Shown here: positions 8,400 to 16,386 of the stretch, in pieces | Numbering within the stretch: the stretch's first letter is position 1 | How the letters are laid out: every line of letters begins with the position of its first letter | DNA from: Hyphomicrobiales bacterium | GTDB lineage: Bacteria; Pseudomonadota; Alphaproteobacteria; Rhizobiales; Rhizobiaceae | Assembly: GCA_900471515.1 (NCBI GenBank) | Contig: UCFC01000037.1 | Location: 1 to 35,678 of the forward strand | Length of the DNA: 35,678 nucleotides | Direction of reading: 5' to 3' | Translations under genes and position numbers: made by a program | Notes under the pieces: model-generated | Told to the model about the DNA's origin: nothing | Database searches by the model: none | The model's input: the letters and a program-made list of their open reading frames with translations, nothing else

Positions 8400-8629
8400 C
8401 AGCGAGCGTTTGCTTCGTCGCGATCAAACGTCCAATCCGACGGCAGCTTGCGCCTGGAGCTTCTAATCCTTTCCAGCGCCCTTTCGCGACTATCGTCCCT
8501 CCTTATTTCAAAGGCATTATCCTCGGCGATCCGCACGACGACATCGTCGCCTTCCTTCAGCCCCAGAGCATCGGCAACTTTCGCAGGGATACGGACTGCC
8601 AGGCTATTTCCCCATTTTGCGACTTGCAT
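8399..8629 (-). CDS. AbrB/MazE-type antitoxin (VapB-like)
   Basis: A 76-residue protein with an N-terminal SpoVT-AbrB swapped-hairpin DNA-binding domain (QVAKWGNSLAVRIPAKVADALGLKEGDDVVV, described by residues 2-32) and a charged C-terminal tail (about 45-76) with DWTFDRDEANAR, the part that normally wraps the toxin. The gene directly precedes the PIN toxin and overlaps it by one base, the usual order for these modules. A perfect palindrome just upstream (8640-8665) is the probable operator for autorepression. The toxin next door carries a frameshift, so this antitoxin may now be an orphan. Confidence 0.9.
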   Translation of the reverse strand: MQVAKWGNSLAVRIPAKVADALGLKEGDDVVVRIAEDNAFEIRRDDSRERALERIRSSRRKLPSDWTFDRDEANAR

Positions 8630-8639
8630 GGCCGCCTCG

Positions 8640-8665
8640 TGATATACTTCTATTTTTGTATATCA
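8640..8665 (-). promoter_or_regulatory. Palindromic operator of the antitoxin-toxin pair
   Basis: Perfect 8-bp inverted repeat TGATATAC (8640-8647) and GTATATCA (8658-8665) separated by 10 nt, starting 10 nt upstream of the antitoxin ATG at 8629. The location and symmetry fit binding of an AbrB-type antitoxin dimer for autorepression. The AT-rich arms may also include the -10 element. Function is inferred from position. Confidence 0.75.
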
Positions 8666-8688
8666 TCGTGCCTTTTCCAAGGAAGCTT

Positions 8689-8880
8689 CTATTCGTCTTC
8701 CCGCTTGAGACGATACTCGCCCGTCGCCGGATCCTTCACCAGCGTGCCGATTGCGCCCGTCTGATGCTCTTTGCGGGCGCGGCGCGAGCGCTCGGCAAGC
8801 TTCTGCGCGTCGGAGACGAAGCGGCGGTAGAGCCACCAGGCCGCGCAGACGAGGATCAGTAACGTGATAAGTTGTGCCAT
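8689..8880 (-). CDS. Small single-span membrane protein downstream of sppA
   Basis: A 63-residue protein from ATG 8880. Residues 3-18 (QLITLLILVCAAWWLY) form one membrane segment, followed by a basic cytoplasmic stretch (RRFV, RSRRARKEH) and a short tail LVKDPATGEYRLKRED. I do not recognise a named family. It begins 19 nt after the stop of the SppA-type peptidase gene on the same strand, so the two are very likely co-transcribed. The longer open frame to 8976 overlaps sppA and has no better start. A link to the peptidase, which has no membrane segment of its own, is possible but only inferred. Confidence 0.72.
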   Translation of the reverse strand: MAQLITLLILVCAAWWLYRRFVSDAQKLAERSRRARKEHQTGAIGTLVKDPATGEYRLKREDE

Positions 8881-8899
8881 GTCCCCCTCGCTCCTCCCG

Positions 8900-9760
8900 T
8901 CAAAGCCCGTAGCGGCTCCACAATGCTCTCTCCTCGGCCGCTTCGACAAGCCCCGATGCAAGACCGGATGCCGCACTTTCGAGCGAAACCGGCGACACGC
9001 CGGGAATGCGGCGGCCGAGCAGGCCGCGGGCGGCCGTGACCAGCTGCAGCTTCGTCTTCTGGCCGTAACGTTTCTTCAGTTCCTGGCGCATGTCGCCGAG
9101 GCCGTCGATCAGGCCGAGTTCCAGGCCGCGCGTGCCGCTCCAGAAGAGGCCGGAGAAGACGGTCGCATCGTCCGTCAGCTTGCCGGCGCGGCGCTCGCGC
9201 ACCATGGAGATGAAGACCTGGTGGATCTCGAGCTGCAGGCTCTTCAGATATTCGATATCCTTTTCCTTCTCCGGCTGGAAAGGATCGAGGATCACCTTGT
9301 TTTCGCCCGCCGTATAGACGCGGCGCTCGACGCCGATCTTCTTCAGAAGCTCGGGAAAGCCGAAGCCGCCGGAGACAACGCCGATCGAGCCGACGATGGA
9401 GGTGGGGTCGGCGATGATCTCGTCGCCGGCGAGCGCGATCATATAGCCGCCCGAAGCTGCCACATCTTCCACGAAGACCAGCACCTTCTTCTGCTTTTCC
9501 CGCGCCAGCTCGCGGATGCGGGTGAAGATGAGGCGCGACTGGACGGGCGAGCCGCCCGGCGAATTGATGGCAATGGCAACGGCCGGCGCATCCTTCATCG
9601 AGAAGGCTTTTTCCAGCACCGGCGCGACATTGGCGAGATTGAGGGTCGGGCGGAACTGGCCGCCGCCGCTGATGATCGCGCCCTGCAGCCTGACGACGGG
9701 GATGACGATCCCATCCCTGCGAAACCGCTTCGGCATCAGCTTTCTCAAAAATCCGGCCAT
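8900..9760 (-). CDS. sppA: S49 family peptidase (SppA-type signal peptide peptidase)
   Basis: A 286-residue single-domain S49 protease, the short form of SppA. The nucleophile is Ser103 in EDVAASGGYMIA and the general-base lysine is probably K155 in TAGENKVILDP; the oxyanion strand NSPGGSP lies near 66-72, and SIVGSIGVVSGGFGF at 121-135. The enzyme degrades cleaved signal peptides or other membrane-associated peptides. The N-terminus (MAGFLRKLMPKRFRRDG) is basic and lacks a membrane segment or signal peptide, unlike E. coli SppA. ATG 9760 has a good AGGAAGAG site; an open extension to 9961 contains a hydrophobic stretch but overlaps the mntH promoter region and I reject it. The small membrane protein gene follows at once. 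Confidence 0.9.
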   Translation of the reverse strand: MAGFLRKLMPKRFRRDGIVIPVVRLQGAIISGGGQFRPTLNLANVAPVLEKAFSMKDAPAVAIAINSPGGSPVQSRLIFTRIRELAREKQKKVLVFVEDVAASGGYMIALAGDEIIADPTSIVGSIGVVSGGFGFPELLKKIGVERRVYTAGENKVILDPFQPEKEKDIEYLKSLQLEIHQVFISMVRERRAGKLTDDATVFSGLFWSGTRGLELGLIDGLGDMRQELKKRYGQKTKLQLVTAARGLLGRRIPGVSPVSLESAASGLASGLVEAAEERALWSRYGL

Positions 9761-9918
9761 TTCTCTTCCTTCACCACAATCGGCACCCACCACAACCGGC
9801 TTCATGACAGGCGGCGCCAGCATGCATACGCACATTACAAGGGCATTGCATGTATGCGCTGCAACGGCAAACGCAATGGCCGCAGGGCCAAAACATCGCT
9901 TCTCGATTTTCTTGTTGC

Positions 9919-9939
9919 GAATGACTTGCATTATCATTC
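9919..9939 (+). promoter_or_regulatory. Putative Fur/Mur-type metal-regulator box upstream of mntH
   Basis: An inverted repeat GAATGA (9919-9924) and TCATTC (9934-9939) with a 9-nt centre containing TTGCATTA lies 44 nt upstream of the mntH start. Fur-family regulators bind AT-rich dyads of this size, and in rhizobia the manganese-responsive Mur protein controls manganese transporter genes. Assignment to Mur is inference. Confidence 0.5.
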
Positions 9940-9982
9940 TAATCAGGCATAGTGCCGGCATGGCTCAACAGGTGAAAATGGC

Positions 9983-11326
9983 ATGGACATTCTGAATCCG
10001 AATGCAAAGGGCGGCTGGCGCACCGAGCGCGAGGAGGCTTCGCTCTCCGACGTCTATCGTACGATTGGCCTTGGACGGCACAGCTCCCCGTGGCGGCGCG
10101 CGGCAGCCTTCCTCGGCCCCGGCTACATGGTGGCGGTCGGCTATATGGACCCCGGCAACTGGGCGACTTCGCTCGCCGGCGGATCGAAATTCGGCTATGC
10201 GCTGCTGACCGTCGCACTGCTTTCGAACCTGATGGCGATCGTGCTGCAATCGCTTTGCGCGCGTCTGGCGATCGGCTCGGGCCGCGACCTGGCGCAGGCC
10301 TGCCGCGACGCCTACCCGCCTTTTGTCGCCGTGCCGCTCTGGGCCTTTGCGGAAATCGCCATCATCGCCACCGATATTGCCGAGGTGATCGGCACGGCGA
10401 TCGGCCTCAACCTGCTTTTCGGCATCCCGCTCGAAATCGGCGTGCTGATCACCGCGCTCGACGTGTTCCTCATCCTGCTGCTGCAGAGGCTCGGCTTCCG
10501 CTGGATCGAGGCCTTCATCATCACGCTTCTCGGCGTCATCGCGATCTGCTTTGCGGTCCAGATTTTCCTTGCCGACCCGCAATGGGGCGCCGTCATCAAG
10601 GGCTTCCTGCCCACGCCCGAAGTCGTCACCAATCCGGAAATGCTCTATCTGGCGCTCGGCATTCTCGGCGCGACGGTGATGCCGCACAATCTCTACCTTC
10701 ATTCCGGCATCGTGCAGACGCGCTCCTACGGCCATACCGTGCCGGAAAAGAAGGAGGCGCTGACTTTTGCGACCATCGATTCCACCGTGGCGCTCTGCTT
10801 CGCTCTTCTGATCAACGCTTCGATCCTGATCCTTGCCGCGGCGGCCTTCAATGCCAACGGCCGGACGGATATCGTGGAACTGGGCGAGGCGCACTCGCTG
10901 CTGTCGCCGCTGCTCGGCCTTGCCATTGCGCCCACGCTCTTCGGCATCGCGCTGCTCTGCTGCGGCCTGAATTCGACGGTTACGGCCACGCTTGCCGGGC
11001 AGATCGTCATGGAAGGCTTCCTGAAGATCCGCCTAAAGCCGTGGGTTCGCCGCCTGATCACCCGCGCCATCGCCATCGTTCCCGCCGCCTTCGTGACGAT
11101 CTGGTACGGCGACCAGGGCACGGCGGAACTGCTGATCCTGACCCAGGTGGTGCTGAGCCTGCAGCTTTCCTTCGCCGTCTTCCCGCTCGTCATGTTCACG
11201 GCAAGCAGGGCGAAGATGGGAGAGCTGGTCGCGCCGAAATGGCTGAGCGCGATTGCCTACGTGATCGCTGTCGTGATCGCCGGGCTGAACGTCAAGCTGC
11301 TCCTGGACTTCGTGACCGGGGGTTAG
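9983..11326 (+). CDS. mntH: Nramp family divalent metal (manganese) transporter
   Basis: A 447-residue inner-membrane protein with 11 or so membrane segments and the Nramp signature residues. TM1 has GYMDPGNWATS with metal-binding D56 and N59; TM6 has GATVMPHNLYLHS with M233 and H235. It couples Mn(II) (and to some extent Fe(II)) uptake to proton entry. The start ATG 9983 gives MDILNPNAKG with an AGGTGA site about 13 nt upstream; an ATG at 9961 is in another frame. It is divergent from sppA, with a Fur/Mur-like dyad in the shared intergenic region, which suggests control by manganese or iron. Its stop overlaps the end of the convergent methyltransferase gene. Confidence 0.95.
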   Translation: MDILNPNAKGGWRTEREEASLSDVYRTIGLGRHSSPWRRAAAFLGPGYMVAVGYMDPGNWATSLAGGSKFGYALLTVALLSNLMAIVLQSLCARLAIGSGRDLAQACRDAYPPFVAVPLWAFAEIAIIATDIAEVIGTAIGLNLLFGIPLEIGVLITALDVFLILLLQRLGFRWIEAFIITLLGVIAICFAVQIFLADPQWGAVIKGFLPTPEVVTNPEMLYLALGILGATVMPHNLYLHSGIVQTRSYGHTVPEKKEALTFATIDSTVALCFALLINASILILAAAAFNANGRTDIVELGEAHSLLSPLLGLAIAPTLFGIALLCCGLNSTVTATLAGQIVMEGFLKIRLKPWVRRLITRAIAIVPAAFVTIWYGDQGTAELLILTQVVLSLQLSFAVFPLVMFTASRAKMGELVAPKWLSAIAYVIAVVIAGLNVKLLLDFVTGG

Positions 11327-12099
11327 AGCCGGCGATACGCCGCACGGCCATTGTTGAAATCATCGACGAGAGGGGAGAACTTGTGGCTCCCCTCTTCGTG
11401 CATGATAAGGGGCGCACGCAGCGACAGCCGCGCCCGCGACCCCTTGATCGCCGTCACGAGAATACGGACGGCATTTTCCCCTTCGCGCGGATGGATGGCG
11501 GTGATCTCGATGCCGCCGAAGCGCCGGCCGCAGGCGTCGATGATCTCGGCGATCGATTGCGGCCTCGCGATCAGCGAAAGCTGGCCGCCCGGGATCATGA
11601 TGGCGCCGGCCGTGCGGATCCAGCTTTCGAACAGACCATCGGTCATGGCATGGGCTTCGGCCTTCAGCGCATCCGGTGTCCGGCGGTCGCCGGCATCGTT
11701 GAAGGGCGGGTTCATAATAACGTGATCGAAGCTTTCGTCGGTCAGGCCCGCGTCGTTGCGCGCTTTGGCGGTCAGCGTCACATCGGCTTCGACGACAGAG
11801 ACGCGGCCGGCCATATGGGCATTGTCGGAAAGCTCGATGCTGCGGCGGGCGTAATCGACCATCTCCGCCGAGCGTTCGAAGAGCACGACTTCGGCTTTCG
11901 GAAGTCGGGAGGCGACGGCAAGGCCGGCAGCGCCTGCGCCGGCACCGAGATCGGCCACCCTGACCGGCCGATCGTCGGCAACGAGGGCGGCGAGCAGCAT
12001 GGCGTCCATGCCGGCGCGGTGGCCCCTTCCCTTCGGCTGGACGATATGGAAAAGGCCGCGATGAAAGGCGTCTATCGTATCCGTTACCGCCCCGGTCAT
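11323..12099 (-). CDS. TrmN6-like methyltransferase (tRNA1(Val) adenine-N6 type)
   Basis: A 258-residue Rossmann-fold methyltransferase. Motif I VADLGAGAGAAGLAVA (48-63) binds S-adenosylmethionine, and NPPF at 130-133 is the catalytic motif of enzymes that methylate an exocyclic amino group of adenine or glutamine. The N-terminus (AFHRGLFHIVQPKGRGHRAGMDAMLLA) matches the TrmN6/YfiC group, which modifies A37 of tRNA1(Val); the exact substrate is not proven here. Start ATG 12099 lies 4 nt after the stop of the DUF2007 gene, so the two form an operon. The frame continues upstream to 12141 but that part overlaps the preceding gene. The 3' end overlaps the mntH stop by a few bases, convergent. Confidence 0.85.
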   Translation of the reverse strand: MTGAVTDTIDAFHRGLFHIVQPKGRGHRAGMDAMLLAALVADDRPVRVADLGAGAGAAGLAVASRLPKAEVVLFERSAEMVDYARRSIELSDNAHMAGRVSVVEADVTLTAKARNDAGLTDESFDHVIMNPPFNDAGDRRTPDALKAEAHAMTDGLFESWIRTAGAIMIPGGQLSLIARPQSIAEIIDACGRRFGGIEITAIHPREGENAVRILVTAIKGSRARLSLRAPLIMHEEGSHKFSPLVDDFNNGRAAYRRL

Positions 12100-12103
12100 A
12101 TCG

Positions 12104-12331
12104 TCACTTCCGCTCGCGCAGCTCGCCGCCGAGACCGGCATCGGTCAGGATGCGGCGGGCCTGATCGGCCATCTCCTCGTCGACCAGCAGCCGGCGCGGC
12201 AACATGCCGAGCGAACCTTCCAGCACGCTCATGCCCTGATCGGCGATGAAGCAGGCAATTCCCGCATCCTTCATGAGGCTCTCGGCAAAGGAGAGCAGAA
12301 CGGGATCGTTTGCGCGGATAAGCTCATGCAT
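12104..12331 (-). CDS. DUF2007 domain protein (putative signal-transducing small protein)
   Basis: A 75-residue protein, MHELIRANDPVLLSFAESLM at the start, then ACFIADQGMSVLEGSLG and RRLLVDEEMADQARRIL. This is the DUF2007 pattern: a small alpha-beta fold, often described as a putative signal-transducing domain related to PII-like folds, with no established activity. It is placed 4 nt before the methyltransferase gene and 109 nt from the divergent polyprenyl synthase. The open frame extends to 12616 but that would overlap the divergent gene on the other strand; the ATG at 12331 gives the family start. Confidence 0.85.
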   Translation of the reverse strand: MHELIRANDPVLLSFAESLMKDAGIACFIADQGMSVLEGSLGMLPRRLLVDEEMADQARRILTDAGLGGELRERK

Positions 12332-12440
12332 TTGCCGTCGTTTTCCCTTCCGAATCTGCTGGCAGCGACAATTCACCCCTTGCCGCCTCCATCGCCCCTT
12401 TCTATTGTCAAAGACAACGAATGAACAGGAGTCCGGGTCG

Positions 12441-13457
12441 TTGGGCGTGGTCATACCGCTAGAAGAAAACAAAAACAAACTGGCTTCCATCAAGCCGCTG
12501 GTGGACCTCACCAGGGCCGACATGGAGCGGGTGAACCAGCTTATCCTTTCCAAGGCCGGCTCGGACGTGCAGATGATCCCGGAGGTGGCGAACCATCTCA
12601 TCTCCTCCGGCGGCAAACGCCTGCGGCCGATGCTGACGCTCGCGGCGGCCTCGCTGTTCGGCTACAGGGGCGAAAACCACATCAAGCTCGCCACGTCGGT
12701 CGAGTTCATGCACACGGCAACGCTTCTGCATGACGACGTGGTGGACGAAAGCGACCTGCGCCGCGGCAAGTCGACGGCGCGCACGATCTGGGGCAACCAG
12801 GCAAGCGTTCTCGTCGGCGACTTCCTGCTCGGCCAGGCCTTCCGCATGATGGTCGAGGTCGGCTCGCTGGAAGCGCTCGACGTGCTTTCCTCCGCGGCCT
12901 GCGTCATCGCCGAGGGCGAGGTCCTGCAGCTGTCGGTCGCCAAGAACATGGAAACGACCGAGGACGACTACCTCTCGGTCATCCGCGCCAAGACGGCGGC
13001 CCTCTTTGCCGCCGCCGCCGAAGTCGGCCCGATCGTCGCGGAAACCGGCAAATCCGGCCGCAACGCGCTGAAGTCCTACGGCATGAATCTCGGCCTCGCC
13101 TTCCAGCTCGTCGACGACGCGCTCGATTACGGCGGCAAGGCTGCCGATCTCGGCAAGAATGTCGGCGACGATTTCCGCGAGGGCAAGATCACGCTGCCGA
13201 TCATCCTCGCCTATCGCCGCGGCACGCAGGAAGAGCGCGCCTTCTGGCGCGATGCGATCGAGGGCGGCAACAGCAGCGACGCCAATCTGGAAAAGGCGCT
13301 CGGCCTCATCACCAAATACGGCACGCTGAACGACACGATCCAGCGGGCGGTCCATTACGGCACGATTGCCCGCGATGCGCTTGCGCCGCTGCCGGACAGC
13401 GCCTGGAAATCGGCGCTGATGGAAGTCATCGACTTCTGCATCGAGCGTGTGAACTGA
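12441..13457 (+). CDS. Polyprenyl diphosphate synthase (ubiquinone side chain)
   Basis: A 338-residue all-trans polyprenyl diphosphate synthase that extends farnesyl diphosphate with isopentenyl diphosphate to make the ubiquinone tail (in rhizobia usually decaprenyl; ispB/ddsA type). First aspartate-rich motif DDVVD at 98-102 with RRGK after it; second DDALD at 225-229 followed by GKNVGDDFREGKITLP; SSGGKRLRP at 56-63 binds diphosphate. The start is TTG at 12441 (reads GVVIPLEENKNK), with an AGGAG site 9 nt upstream; there is no in-frame ATG nearby that keeps this N-terminus, and a longer frame back to 12246 overlaps the divergent gene. Chain length cannot be read reliably by eye. Confidence 0.93.
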   Translation: MGVVIPLEENKNKLASIKPLVDLTRADMERVNQLILSKAGSDVQMIPEVANHLISSGGKRLRPMLTLAAASLFGYRGENHIKLATSVEFMHTATLLHDDVVDESDLRRGKSTARTIWGNQASVLVGDFLLGQAFRMMVEVGSLEALDVLSSAACVIAEGEVLQLSVAKNMETTEDDYLSVIRAKTAALFAAAAEVGPIVAETGKSGRNALKSYGMNLGLAFQLVDDALDYGGKAADLGKNVGDDFREGKITLPIILAYRRGTQEERAFWRDAIEGGNSSDANLEKALGLITKYGTLNDTIQRAVHYGTIARDALAPLPDSAWKSALMEVIDFCIERVN

Positions 13458-13482
13458 GGCGTGCCTGCGCATGACCTATCAC

Positions 13483-13518
13483 GCCGCCGCAATGCAGCTG
13501 CACGTTTCGTGCGGCGGC
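13483..13518. repeat. Inverted repeat after the polyprenyl synthase gene
   Basis: GCCGCCGCA (13483-13491) pairs with TGCGGCGGC (13510-13518); an inner alternative GCACG/CGTGC hairpin lies at about 13500-13512. It begins 26 nt past the stop codon. No T-run follows on the plus strand, so it may be a factor-dependent terminator or mRNA end stabiliser rather than an intrinsic terminator. Confidence 0.4.
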
Positions 13519-13655
13519 ACAATCAAACGTCCTTGAACGAGGGCTGAATTTCTTGCAGGGGCGCTTCAAAAAAGCCATCCTGTTGTGAATCAGTGTTTTC
13601 AACTGATTTTGCGGTCGGCCCATCGAGTCGGTCGTCCCTGAAGAAAGGTTTTCTA

Positions 13656-15488
13656 ATGCGGCAGAGATTTGTCACCCGTCTCCTTTCGAGCGCAGCCCTG
13701 GCGGCGGTCCTTTCGCTCGGCGGTATTGGCGGCGTGAATGCCGAAGACGCGGTCAAGGCAGACGATGCCGCCCCGGCCGTGACTTTCGATCCGGACAGCG
13801 TTTCCACCTTCTCCGGCGCTTTCCTGGCTGCCCGCACGGCCGATGTGGACCACGACTACCCGACGGCGATCGAGCTCTACAAGAAGGCCCTGCAGATCGA
13901 GCCGGGCAATCCGGAAATCCGCCAGCGCCTGATGATCTCGCTGCTGCTCAACGGCGATATCAAGGACGGCGTGAAATATGCCAACGACCTGAAGGGCGAC
14001 CCGACCGTCGAGCGTATCACCACGATCGTGCGCGGCATGGACGCGATGCGCCGCGGCGACTTCAAGACGGCGGAATCGATCCTGAAATATGACGGGCCGA
14101 ACGATCTCGACCGCATGATGAACGACCTCCTGCTCGCCTGGGCGCGCGTCGGCGCCGGCCGCGGCAAGGAAGGGCTTGCCATGGTCGAGAAGATGAAAGG
14201 ACCGGATTGGGTCCGCATCTTCCGGAACTACAATGCCGGTGCGATCGCCATCGTCAACGGCGACATCAAATCCGCCCGCCAGCACCTGAACGATGCCGTG
14301 CTGGACAAGGAAGGCGGCGCCACCGCTCCCGATACGTTCATGCGTGCCATCATGGCGCTCGCCCGTCTCGAAGCCTCGCAGGGCAACAAGCAGAAGGCGC
14401 TCGACGCCGTCTCGGTCGGCGACAACCTGCTGCCGAACTACGCCCCGCTGAACGCGCTGCGCGACAGTATCGAAAAGGGCGAGAAGCAGGAACAGCAGGT
14501 CAAGAGCGCCGAAGAGGGTGCGGCCGGCGTGCTGTTCTCGGTCGGCGGCGCGCTGAACCGCGACGGCGCGGAAGATATCGTCTCGCTGTATCTGCAGACG
14601 GCCAATGCGCTCGATCCGAACAGCGCCGATACGCTGGTGCTGCTCGGCGGCATTGCCGAAAAGCAGAACCAGATGGACCGGGCGATTGCGCTTTACCAGA
14701 AGGTGCCGGCCAATTCGCCGATGCGCCGCATTTCCGAACTGCAGCTGGGTCTGGCGCTTGCGCAGGGCGGCAAGGTGGAGGAGGCCCGCAAGCATCTGCA
14801 GGCGCTGATCGCCTCCGACCCGAAGGACATCAGAAGCTACCTCGCCTATGGCAGCGTTTTGTCCGACGCCAAGGACTATCAGGCGATGGCCGACAATTAC
14901 GACAAGGCCGTCGAGATCATCGGCCCGTTCCCCGGCCGTGCCGACTGGAGCGTCTTCTTCCAGCGCGGCATCGCCTATGAGCGGCTGAAGAAGTGGGACC
15001 AGGCGGAGCCGAATTTCCGCAAGGCGCTCGACCTCAATCCCGACCAGCCGCAGGTTCTGAACTATCTCGGCTATTCCTGGATCGACATGAACCGCAATCT
15101 CGACGAAGGCCTTGAGATGATCAAGAAGGCCGTCGAGCTGCGTCCCGACGACGGCTACATCATCGACTCGCTCGGCTGGGCCTATTTCCGCCTCAACCGC
15201 TACGACGATGCCGTCGACGAGCTGGAGCGCGCAGCCCAGATCAAGGCCGGCGATGCGACGATCAACGACCATCTCGGCGACGCCTACTGGCGTGTCGGCC
15301 GCAAGCTGGAAGCCGTCTATCAGTGGAACCGGGCGCTCGCCTCCGAGCCCGAGGCATCCGAGATCCCGAAGATCAAGGAAAAGGTCGCCAACGGCCTGCC
15401 CGCACAGGACGACGATGCCAAGACCGTCGACAAGAAGCAGCCGGACCCGCAGCCGGTGACGCCGCCGCCGGTCGACAAGAAATCCTGA
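13656..15488 (+). CDS. Secreted tetratricopeptide repeat protein
   Basis: A 610-residue protein with a Sec signal peptide (MRQRFVTRLLSSAALAAVLS, cleavage near GVNA-EDA at about 28). Most of the rest is tandem TPR helices, easy to see in YPTAIELYKKALQIEPGNPE, ALYQKVPANSPMRRISELQL, WDQAEPNFRKALDLNPDQPQ and YDDAVDELERAAQIKAGDA. The C-terminus is a Pro/Lys tail (DPQPVTPPPVDKKS). A periplasmic or outer-membrane scaffold role is likely; partners are unknown. ATG 13656 has an AAAGG site; the frame opens earlier but without a better start. ispE follows after 4 nt, so the genes are translationally close. The same gene pair is familiar from rhizobial genomes (from memory). Confidence 0.88.
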   Translation: MRQRFVTRLLSSAALAAVLSLGGIGGVNAEDAVKADDAAPAVTFDPDSVSTFSGAFLAARTADVDHDYPTAIELYKKALQIEPGNPEIRQRLMISLLLNGDIKDGVKYANDLKGDPTVERITTIVRGMDAMRRGDFKTAESILKYDGPNDLDRMMNDLLLAWARVGAGRGKEGLAMVEKMKGPDWVRIFRNYNAGAIAIVNGDIKSARQHLNDAVLDKEGGATAPDTFMRAIMALARLEASQGNKQKALDAVSVGDNLLPNYAPLNALRDSIEKGEKQEQQVKSAEEGAAGVLFSVGGALNRDGAEDIVSLYLQTANALDPNSADTLVLLGGIAEKQNQMDRAIALYQKVPANSPMRRISELQLGLALAQGGKVEEARKHLQALIASDPKDIRSYLAYGSVLSDAKDYQAMADNYDKAVEIIGPFPGRADWSVFFQRGIAYERLKKWDQAEPNFRKALDLNPDQPQVLNYLGYSWIDMNRNLDEGLEMIKKAVELRPDDGYIIDSLGWAYFRLNRYDDAVDELERAAQIKAGDATINDHLGDAYWRVGRKLEAVYQWNRALASEPEASEIPKIKEKVANGLPAQDDDAKTVDKKQPDPQPVTPPPVDKKS

Positions 15489-15492
15489 TTCC

Positions 15493-16386
15493 ATGCCTGA
15501 AACGGGCATTTCCCTTTTCGGGGCCGGCGACTTCGCCGTTACCGAGGACGCCTGCGCAAAAATCAATCTGGCCCTGCATGTGACGGGCCAGAGGCCGGAC
15601 GGCTATCACCTTCTCGAAATGCTGGTGACATTTGCCCGCCACGGCGACCGGCTGGGCTTTGCACCTGCCGATGCCGACGATTTCACGATTTCCGGCCAGT
15701 TCGCCGATGTGCTGGCCGACGATCCCGGCACCAATCTGGTGCTGAAGGCGCGCGACCTGCTGCGCGAGGCGGCAGGCGGAGCGCCAGCCGTACGCATCCA
15801 TCTGGAAAAGAACCTGCCGGTTGCTTCAGGCATCGGGGGCGGCTCTGCCGATGCGGCAGCGACGCTGCGCGGACTGATGCGCCTGTGGGGCGTAACACTT
15901 GCCGCCGAAACCCTTGCCGCGCTTGCGCTGAAGCTTGGGGCGGACGTGCCGATGTGCCTGAAAAGCACGCCGCTGATCGCCCGCGGTATCGGCGAGGAGA
16001 TAGAGGCGGCCGATGCCCTGCCCTCCTTCGCCATGGTGCTCGCCAATCCGCTGAAGGGCGTTTCGACGCCCGAGATTTTCCGGCGCCTCGCCACCAAGAA
16101 CAATCCTCCGCTGGTCCTGATGAAGACGCCGCACTGGATGGAAGTCATCCGGGCGACACGCAACGATCTCGAACCACCGGCGCGCGAGCTGGTGCCGGAA
16201 ATCGGCGAGATTGCCAACATGCTCGCGGCGGAAGGCGCGCAATTCACCCGCATGTCCGGCTCCGGCGCGACGTGCTTCGGCATTTTCGAGACGCCCGTTG
16301 CTGCGCTGCGTGCCGCCGAGCGTCTTCACGCCGCCCGCCCGGACTGGTATTTCCAGGCGACGGAAACGTTTGCTGGAGGTCCATGA
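15493..16386 (+). CDS. ispE: 4-diphosphocytidyl-2-C-methyl-D-erythritol kinase
   Basis: A 297-residue GHMP kinase of the methylerythritol phosphate pathway; it phosphorylates CDP-methylerythritol using ATP. Substrate-side motif CAKINLALHVTGQRPDGYH (21-39), the ATP-binding loop LPVASGIGGGSADAAA (108-123), ADVPMCL near 155 with the catalytic Asp, and MSGSGATCFGIF near 255. Length is normal. It starts 4 nt after the TPR gene and its stop overlaps the moaB start region (ATGATG), so the three form a run. The product feeds isoprenoid synthesis, as does the polyprenyl synthase 2 kb upstream. Confidence 0.96.
   Translation: MPETGISLFGAGDFAVTEDACAKINLALHVTGQRPDGYHLLEMLVTFARHGDRLGFAPADADDFTISGQFADVLADDPGTNLVLKARDLLREAAGGAPAVRIHLEKNLPVASGIGGGSADAAATLRGLMRLWGVTLAAETLAALALKLGADVPMCLKSTPLIARGIGEEIEAADALPSFAMVLANPLKGVSTPEIFRRLATKNNPPLVLMKTPHWMEVIRATRNDLEPPARELVPEIGEIANMLAAEGAQFTRMSGSGATCFGIFETPVAALRAAERLHAARPDWYFQATETFAGGP

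Noticed and set aside
9760..9961. N-terminal extension of SppA providing a membrane anchor
   Set aside because: The extension overlaps the mntH regulatory region and has no better ribosome binding site than ATG 9760, which has AGGAAGAG.
10090..12249. A 719-codon plus-strand open frame overlapping mntH and the methyltransferase gene
   Set aside because: Shadow frame of mntH in its first part and antisense in the rest; composition is Arg/Pro-rich and meaningless.
13653..15566. A 637-codon minus-strand open frame opposite the TPR gene
   Set aside because: Antisense shadow of a clear signal-peptide TPR gene; no start site or recognisable motif.
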